Source: Areca catechu (taxonomy: Eukaryota > Streptophyta > Magnoliopsida > Arecales > Arecaceae). From it: DNA of 64,000 nt. The notes beneath the pieces were generated by a model. That model made no database searches. It was not told the DNA's origin and saw only the letters and a program-made list of their open reading frames with translations. The position numbers and the translations under genes are program-made. The DNA is taken from NCBI GenBank assembly GCA_021397845.1, contig CM038049.1, positions 101,462,877 to 101,526,876 of the forward strand, read 5' to 3'. Position 1 is the stretch's first letter, and each line of letters begins with the position of its first letter. Of this stretch, positions 58,937 to 64,000 are shown piece after piece.

Positions 58937-59940
58937 AACCCCGGAGCCCAGCTCTCCGGCCAATCAAGTCTTCGAGCCCAACTCCAAGACCCCAACTCCA
59001 AAGCCCAGCTCTCCGGCCAATCAAGTCTTCGAGCCCAGCTCCAAGACCCCAACTCCGAAGCCCAACTCTCTAGCCAATCAAGTCTTCGAGCCCAGCTCCA
59101 AGACCCCAACTCCAGAGCCTAGCTCTCCAGCCAATCAAGTCTTCGGGCCTAGCTCCAAGACCCCAACTCCGGAGCCCAGCTCTTCGGCAAATCAAGTCTT
59201 CGAGCCCAGCTCCAAGACCCCAACTCTGGAGCCCAACTCTCTGGCCAATCAAGTCTTCGAGCCCAGCTCCAAGATCCCAACTCTAGAGCCTAGCTCTCCG
59301 GCCAATCAAGTCTTCGGGCCCAGCTTCAAGATCCCAACTCTGGAGCCTAGCTCTCCGGCCAATCAAGTATTCGGGCCCAGCTCCAAGACCCCAACTCCGG
59401 AGCCTAGCTCTCCGGCCAATCAAGTCTTCGAGCCCAGCTCCAAGACACCAACTATGGAGCCCAACTCTCCTACCAATCAAGTCTTCGAGCCCAGCTCCAA
59501 GATCCCAACTTCGGAGCCCAGCTCTCCGGCCAATCAAGTCTTCAAGCCCAGCTCCAAGACCCTAACTCCGAAGCCCAGCTCTCCGGCCAATCAAGTCTTC
59601 GAGCCCAGCTCCAAGACCCTAACTCCGAAGCCCAGCTCTTCGGCTAATCAAGTCTTCGAGCCCAGCTCCAAGACCCCAACTCTGGAGCCCAGCTCTCCGG
59701 CCAATCAAGTCTTCAAGCCCAGCTCCAAGACCCCAACTCTAGAGCCCAGCTCTCTGGCCAATCAAATCTTCGAGCACAGCTCCAAGACCCCAACTTCGGA
59801 GCTCAGCTCTCCAGCCGATCAAGTCTTCGAGCCCAGCTCCAAGACCCCAACTCCGGAGCCCAGCTCTCTGACCAATCAAGTCTTCGAGCCCAACTCCAAG
59901 ACCCAAACTCCGGAGCCTAGCTCTCTGGCTAATCAAGCCT
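58937..59940 (+). repeat. 57-bp minisatellite, 18 units, between pol and aORF of gypsy B
   Basis: The word aatcaag recurs at 58962, 59019, 59076, 59133 and every 57 bp to 59931, without a single indel. The unit is 19 codons (core ANQVFEPSSKTPTPEPSSP). The frame of the unit is free of stops from about 58930 to 60188, although its first ATG is at 59454. Other frames are also long, so coding is not established. After 59940 a degenerate version with related words continues to about 60140. Confidence 0.92.
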
Positions 59941-60144
59941 CGAGCCTAGCTCCAAGGCATCCAAGACCTGAGCCTAGCTCTCAGGCACCGAAGCCCGGGG
60001 CGCAGCTCTCCGGCACCAAAGCCTCGAGCCTAGCTCCAAGGTGCCCAAGACCTGAGCCCAGCTCTCAGGCACTTAAGCCCAGAGCCCAGCCCTCCAACAC
60101 TAAAGCTTCAGGCCTAACTTCTAAGGTACCCGATTCCCGAGCCT

Positions 60145-60410
60145 CGCTCTCAAAAAAAAAAAAAGAAAAAGAGAGAGAAGAAAGATGAAAAAGAAGAAAA
60201 AGAGAAGAAGAAGAGAGATGAGGGAAAGGAACGAGGTGAAAGAAAGGAGTTAGACTAAAATGCTCTTTATTATTTCATAAGAAAGGTTACATTATAGTCC
60301 AGACCCCGAAAGGCCAGGTCACCCAGATCAACAAAAAAAATTATTATTATATCAAGAGGATCAGGTGTCCTAGTCTACTCAACCGGCGCCCTTCCCGGAC
60401 GATGTTCGAC
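60145..60410. other. purine-rich spacer after the minisatellite
   Basis: aaaaag/agaag-rich sequence (60150-60245) is followed by ttatttcataag and aggccaggtcaccc, shared with gypsy A near 1945-2000. No gene. Confidence 0.6.
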
Positions 60411-61173
60411 TCAGACCTCCCCTTCCTCGGTCCCCGCTGCTGGTGCATTTTCTTCAACGACTATTGGAGAAGGGGCCACTTCAGCTGCTCTCGCCCCCGG
60501 GGCCTGTTTGGCTGCTGTTACTTGCGGGACCGGCTCGGAACACGCCGGTGCAGCAGAATCTGCCTATGGGAGTGACCCAGCCGTCACCTTGCCCTCCACC
60601 ATTGCGGCCAGCACCGGGGATGAGGCAGCCATGCCTAGAAGCAACAGCGCGGCCATCCTCTTCGTCGGAATGATGCCGCGCAGTTGAGACCAGTAGTAGG
60701 CGAACCCCTTAAAGAAGGAGTTCGTCACTGTCTCCTTGAAGTCCGCCAGGTATTTCGGGGAGGCCTTGAAGTTGGCCACCGCCTCGGTGACCTCTTTCTT
60801 CGCAGCCTCTACCTGGCGAAATGCCTCGGATGACTTCTCCTCCGCTCGTTCAAAATGGTGGGTCGCCTCAGCCACCCTCCTCTTCGCTGCCTCGGCCAAG
60901 CTGGTGGCAGCGAAAGCTTTCCCTCTGCCTCCACGGCCCTCTTCTCAGCGACCGCGGCCTTCTTCTCGGTGGAGGCGGCCCTCTCCCTTGCCGCCTCCGA
61001 CTCGGCTCGGAGCTCCTTCAGCCAAGTCCTCTTTGCATCGAGCTCATCCTAGAGCTCTTTCCTGGCCCGCTCGGCATTGGCGACCACGCCCGTGAGGCTC
61101 TTGACCTTCATATTGGCCTCCTAGGCCTCATCGTTCTTCCACCTCAGCTCGACCGTTTGGGACTCATGCTCCG
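60411..61173 (-). pseudogene. antisense ORF of gypsy B, C-terminal part
   Basis: The minus strand ends EEGEV at a TGA (complement 60411-60413). An in-frame TAG at 60564 separates this tail from the frame 60899-60564 (AEATHHFERAEEKSSEAFRQ, FKETVTNSFFKGFAYYW). Upstream of 60899 a frame change leads into a long coiled-coil stretch (KELRAESEAARERAAS) with two more stops, up to the insertion at 61173. It matches the A copy at 2200-2332 and 13091-13483. The N-terminal domain lies beyond the array, outside the window. Confidence 0.75.
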
Positions 61174-61926
61174 TGATGGGGCACGGGATAGGGATAGAAT
61201 TGTCGGCGAGCTAAGAAGTCACCGAAGATTAGGGTATCCTATTTTTTTTCTATTTTCTGATTTCTTTATGGTGGTGACGAAGGAAAAAATAGGGATGGAG
61301 GATAACGAGGATGGACTACCACGAACCCTGAAACCCACTCTCACAGAGAGACTTCACACCTCTAGGGCATTATACCTACCACCCACCTCACTACATGCAG
61401 TCTAGGGTATCTCACCTACCACCCATCTCACTACATGCGGAGCCCAGGGTATCTCACCTGCCACCCAGGTCACTCCTGGAGCCATGAGGGGGATTTCAAA
61501 GAATGTGGAGGAAAACGAAGATGGGGGGATAACTAGGGCATCACGCCCCTACGATGTCTTGAAGGACAAAGACAACATCAACACCCGCAGGTGAAGACAT
61601 AATGGGCCATAGCCCTGAACAACAACTGCCAAACCAACTGACAAACCAAATCCCAAAAATTCAATTTCTTCTCCCCTTTTTACAATAGGAATGAGGGGTT
61701 ATTTATAAGCTCCATAACCCTCATTTGAATTTGAATACAGGATAGGGATAACTCAAATTTAAATACAAGATAGGATAAGATAAGCCTATCCATATCTCAA
61801 TCATAACCAACAAAATCCTAATTTAAATTTCAAATAAAAGATAAATCCTAAATTTATTTTTCAAATTTATTTACTGCTCCGAGATTCATGCTGCTCCGAG
61901 ATTCGTGCAGGATGATGTCCCCATCA
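61174..61926 (-). repeat. array LTR 1 (753 bp)
   Basis: It lacks the 71-bp duplication present in LTRs 2 and 3. A minus-strand TATA (cttataaataacc) lies at 61699-61709. Confidence 0.88.
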
Positions 61927-62075
61927 TTCTCCTGAGGTGGGGAGAACTCGACTCCGTCGAGTCATGCTCAGCGGGGTTTGCGCTCTGCTGGGTTGTATGT
62001 GAACTCGGAGGTATCAAGACCATACTTTTCCCTCATCCTCTGGCTCCACGCATCATTCCTGCTCTGATACCAAGT
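61927..62075 (-). other. array internal segment 1 (149 bp)
   Basis: On the minus strand it starts with the primer site ACTTGGTATCAGAGCAGG and ends with a short purine tract (ctcaggagaa) before the next LTR. There is no ORF. It includes the palindromic actcgactccgtcgagt. Confidence 0.85.
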
Positions 62076-62900
62076 TGATGGGGCACGGGATAGGGATAGA
62101 ATCGTCGGCGAGCTAAGAAGTCACCGAAGATTAGGGTATCCTATTTTTTTTTCTATTTTCTGATTTCTTTATGGTGGTGACGAAGGAAAAAATAGGGATG
62201 GAGGATAACGAGGATGGACTACCACGAACCCTGAAACCCACTCTCACAGAGAGACTTCACACCTCTAGGGCATTATACCTACCACCCACCTCACTACATG
62301 CAGTCTAGGGTATCTCACCTACCACCCATCTCACTACACGCGGAGCCCAGGGTATTTCACCTGCCACCCAGGTCACTCCTGGAGCCATGAGGGGGATTTC
62401 AAAGAATGTGGAGGAAAATGAAGATGGGGGGATAACTAGGGCATCACGCCCCTACGATGTCTTGAAGGACAAAGACAACATCAACACCCGCAGGTGAAGA
62501 CATAATGGGCCATAGCCCTGAACAACAACTGCCAAACCAACTGACAAACCAAATCCCAAAAATTCAATTTCTTCTCCCCTTTTTACAATAGGAATGAGGG
62601 GTTATTTATAAGCTCCATAACCCTCATTTGAATTTGAATACAGGATAGGGATAACTCAAATTTAAATACAAGATAGGATAAGATAAGCCTATCCATATCT
62701 CAATCATAACCAACAAAATCCTAATTTAAATTTCAAATAAAAGATAGGATAAGATAAGCCTATCCATATCTCAATCATAACCAACAAAATCCTAATTTAA
62801 ATTTCAAATAAAAGATAAATCCTAAATTTATTTTTCAAATTTATTTGCTGCTCCGAGATTCATGCTGCTCCGAGATTCGTGCAGGATGATGTCCCCATCA
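62076..62900 (-). repeat. array LTR 2 (825 bp)
   Basis: It contains a 71-bp tandem duplication (ataggataagataagcc at 62673 and again at 62744). Confidence 0.88.
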
Positions 62901-63049
62901 TTCTCCTGAGGTGGGGAGAACTCGACTCCGTCGAGTCAAGCTCAGCGGGGTTTGCGCTCTGCTGGGTTGTATGTGAACTCGGAGGTATCAAGACCATACT
63001 TTTCCCTCATCCTCTGGCTCCACGCATCATTCCTGCTCTGATACCAAGT
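62901..63049 (-). other. array internal segment 2 (149 bp)
   Basis: Same length as internal segment 1. The primer site abuts LTR 3 at 63049. Confidence 0.85.
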
Positions 63050-63874
63050 TGATGGGGCACGGGATAGGGATAGAATCGTCGGCGAGCTAAGAAGTCACCG
63101 AAGATTAGGGTATCCTATTTTTTTTTCTATTTTCTGATTTCTTTATGGTGGTGACGAAGGAAAAAATAGGGATGGAGGATAACGAGGATGGACTACCACG
63201 AACCCTGAAACCCACTCTCACAGAGAGACTTCACACCTCTAGGGCATTATACCTACCACCCACCTCACTACATGCAGTCTAGGGTATCTCACCTACCACC
63301 CATCTCACTACACGCGGAGCCCAGGGTATCTCACCTGCCACCCAGGTCACTCCTGGAGCCATGAGGGGGATTTCAAAGAATGTGGAGGAAAACGAAGATG
63401 GGGGGATAACTAGGGCATCACGCCCCTACGATGTCTTGAAGGACAAAGACAACATCAACACCCGCAGGTGAAGACATAATGGGCCATAGCCCTGAACAAC
63501 AACTGCCAAACCAACTGACAAACCAAATCCCAAAAATTCAATTTCTTCTCCCCTTTTTACAATAGGAATGAGGGGTTATTTATAAGCTCCATAACCCTCA
63601 TTTGAATTTGAATACAGGATAGGGATAACTCAAATTTAAATACAAGATAGGATAAGATAAGCCTATCCATATCTCAATCATAACCAACAAAATCCTAATT
63701 TAAATTTCAAATAAAAGATAGGATAAGATAAGCCTATCCATATCTCAATCATAACCAACAAAATCCTAATTTAAATTTCAAATAAAAGATAAATCCTAAA
63801 TTTATTTTTCAAATTTATTTGCTGCTCCGAGATTCATGCTGCTCCGAGATTCGTGCAGGATGATGTCCCCATCA
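63050..63874 (-). repeat. array LTR 3 (825 bp)
   Basis: Same length as LTR 2 and shares its 71-bp duplication. The internal segment after it (63875-64000) is cut by the window edge. Confidence 0.88.
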
Positions 63875-64000
63875 TTCTCCTGAGGTGGGGAGAACTCGAC
63901 TCCGTCGAGTCAAGCTCAGCGGGGTTTGCGCTCTGCTGGGTTGTATGTGAACTCGGAGGTATCAAGACCATACTTTTCCCTCATCCTCTGGCTCCACGCA

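Larger units (their letters stand above)
53122..61173 (+). mobile_element. gypsy B: Ty3/gypsy element, Tat lineage, truncated in window
   Basis: The order is 5' LTR, primer site, gag, protease, RT, partial RNase H, integrase, 57-bp minisatellite, then an aORF on the opposite strand. RT before integrase is the gypsy order. The gag knuckle type and the antisense ORF point to the Tat lineage (Retand/RIRE2-like). Stops, shifts and an internal deletion make it non-autonomous. The aORF is interrupted at 61173 and the 3' LTR is outside the window. The left end is inferred from similarity to LTR A. Confidence 0.85.
61174..64000 (-). mobile_element. tandem array of a miniature LTR element (TRIM-like)
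   Basis: LTR-internal-LTR-internal-LTR-internal: LTRs at 61174-61926, 62076-62900 and 63050-63874. Identical-length 149-bp internal segments lie at 61927-62075 and 62901-63049, with a third running off the window. Each LTR has inverted ends TGATGGGG/CCCCATCA. Each internal segment has a primer site abutting the next LTR. The element is oriented on the minus strand. The left flank is ctccg (61169-61173). Units are almost identical, so the array is young. No coding capacity. Confidence 0.88.

Noticed and set aside
58858..59936. Repetitive minus-strand frames (RRAGLRSWGLGAGLEDLIG)
   Set aside because: They are the complement of the 57-bp minisatellite. Openness in several frames follows from the unit's composition.

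Overview
The window is intergenic DNA from a large, repeat-rich flowering-plant nuclear genome. It consists almost entirely of LTR retrotransposons inserted into one another, and I found no cellular gene, tRNA or rRNA. The plant assignment rests on a SIRE/Maximus-type Ty1/copia element, several Tat-lineage Ty3/gypsy elements carrying an antisense extra ORF, an Athila-like LTR and many solo LTRs. A monocot such as a palm is a guess that the sequence cannot prove.

Left part (1-24115). After a diverged LTR-like remnant comes the 3' half of gypsy element A: its antisense ORF (aORF, minus strand) and its 3' LTR (17652-19449). The aORF is split by a complete but non-coding LTR element X (2333-13085, duplicated target tgaac). 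The 3' LTR of X contains three solo LTRs, each with an exact or near-exact 5-bp target duplication. Another LTR (13484-15424, target cctcg) lies in the middle of the aORF. To the right of A is the 3' end of an Athila-like element, itself carrying a solo copia LTR (20676-22419, target atttc).

Middle part (24116-50073). A remnant of gypsy C (aORF plus LTR) and an LTR remnant E follow. E is split by a full-length copia element (copia-1, 28682-43227, minus strand, target agaat) with gag, protease/integrase, RT, RNase H and a post-pol ORF, all decayed. The post-pol ORF is split by a solo LTR (31613-35268, target atagt), which itself carries a further element F. Around 44.7-48.1 kb is the only AT-rich, low-repeat island, with two MITE-like inverted copies. 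Gypsy D (LTR 48134-49035, aORF on the plus strand) follows.

Right part (50074-64000). The 3' LTR and internal 3' end of a second copia element (copia-2) interrupt the aORF of D. Copia-2 is cut by gypsy B (53122 onward: LTR, PBS, gag, protease, RT, part of RNase H, integrase, an 18-unit 57-bp minisatellite, and an aORF on the minus strand). The aORF of B is broken at 61174 by a tandem LTR-internal-LTR-internal-LTR array of a very small LTR element (LTR about 0.75-0.83 kb, internal only 149 bp) that runs off the window.

Together these parts record successive insertions, solo-LTR formation and tandem amplification. Every protein-coding region seen is a pseudogene. The points of most interest are the tandem miniature-LTR array, the palindromic motif clusters inside several LTR families, the minisatellites carried by the gypsy elements, and the repeated occurrence of the antisense ORF.
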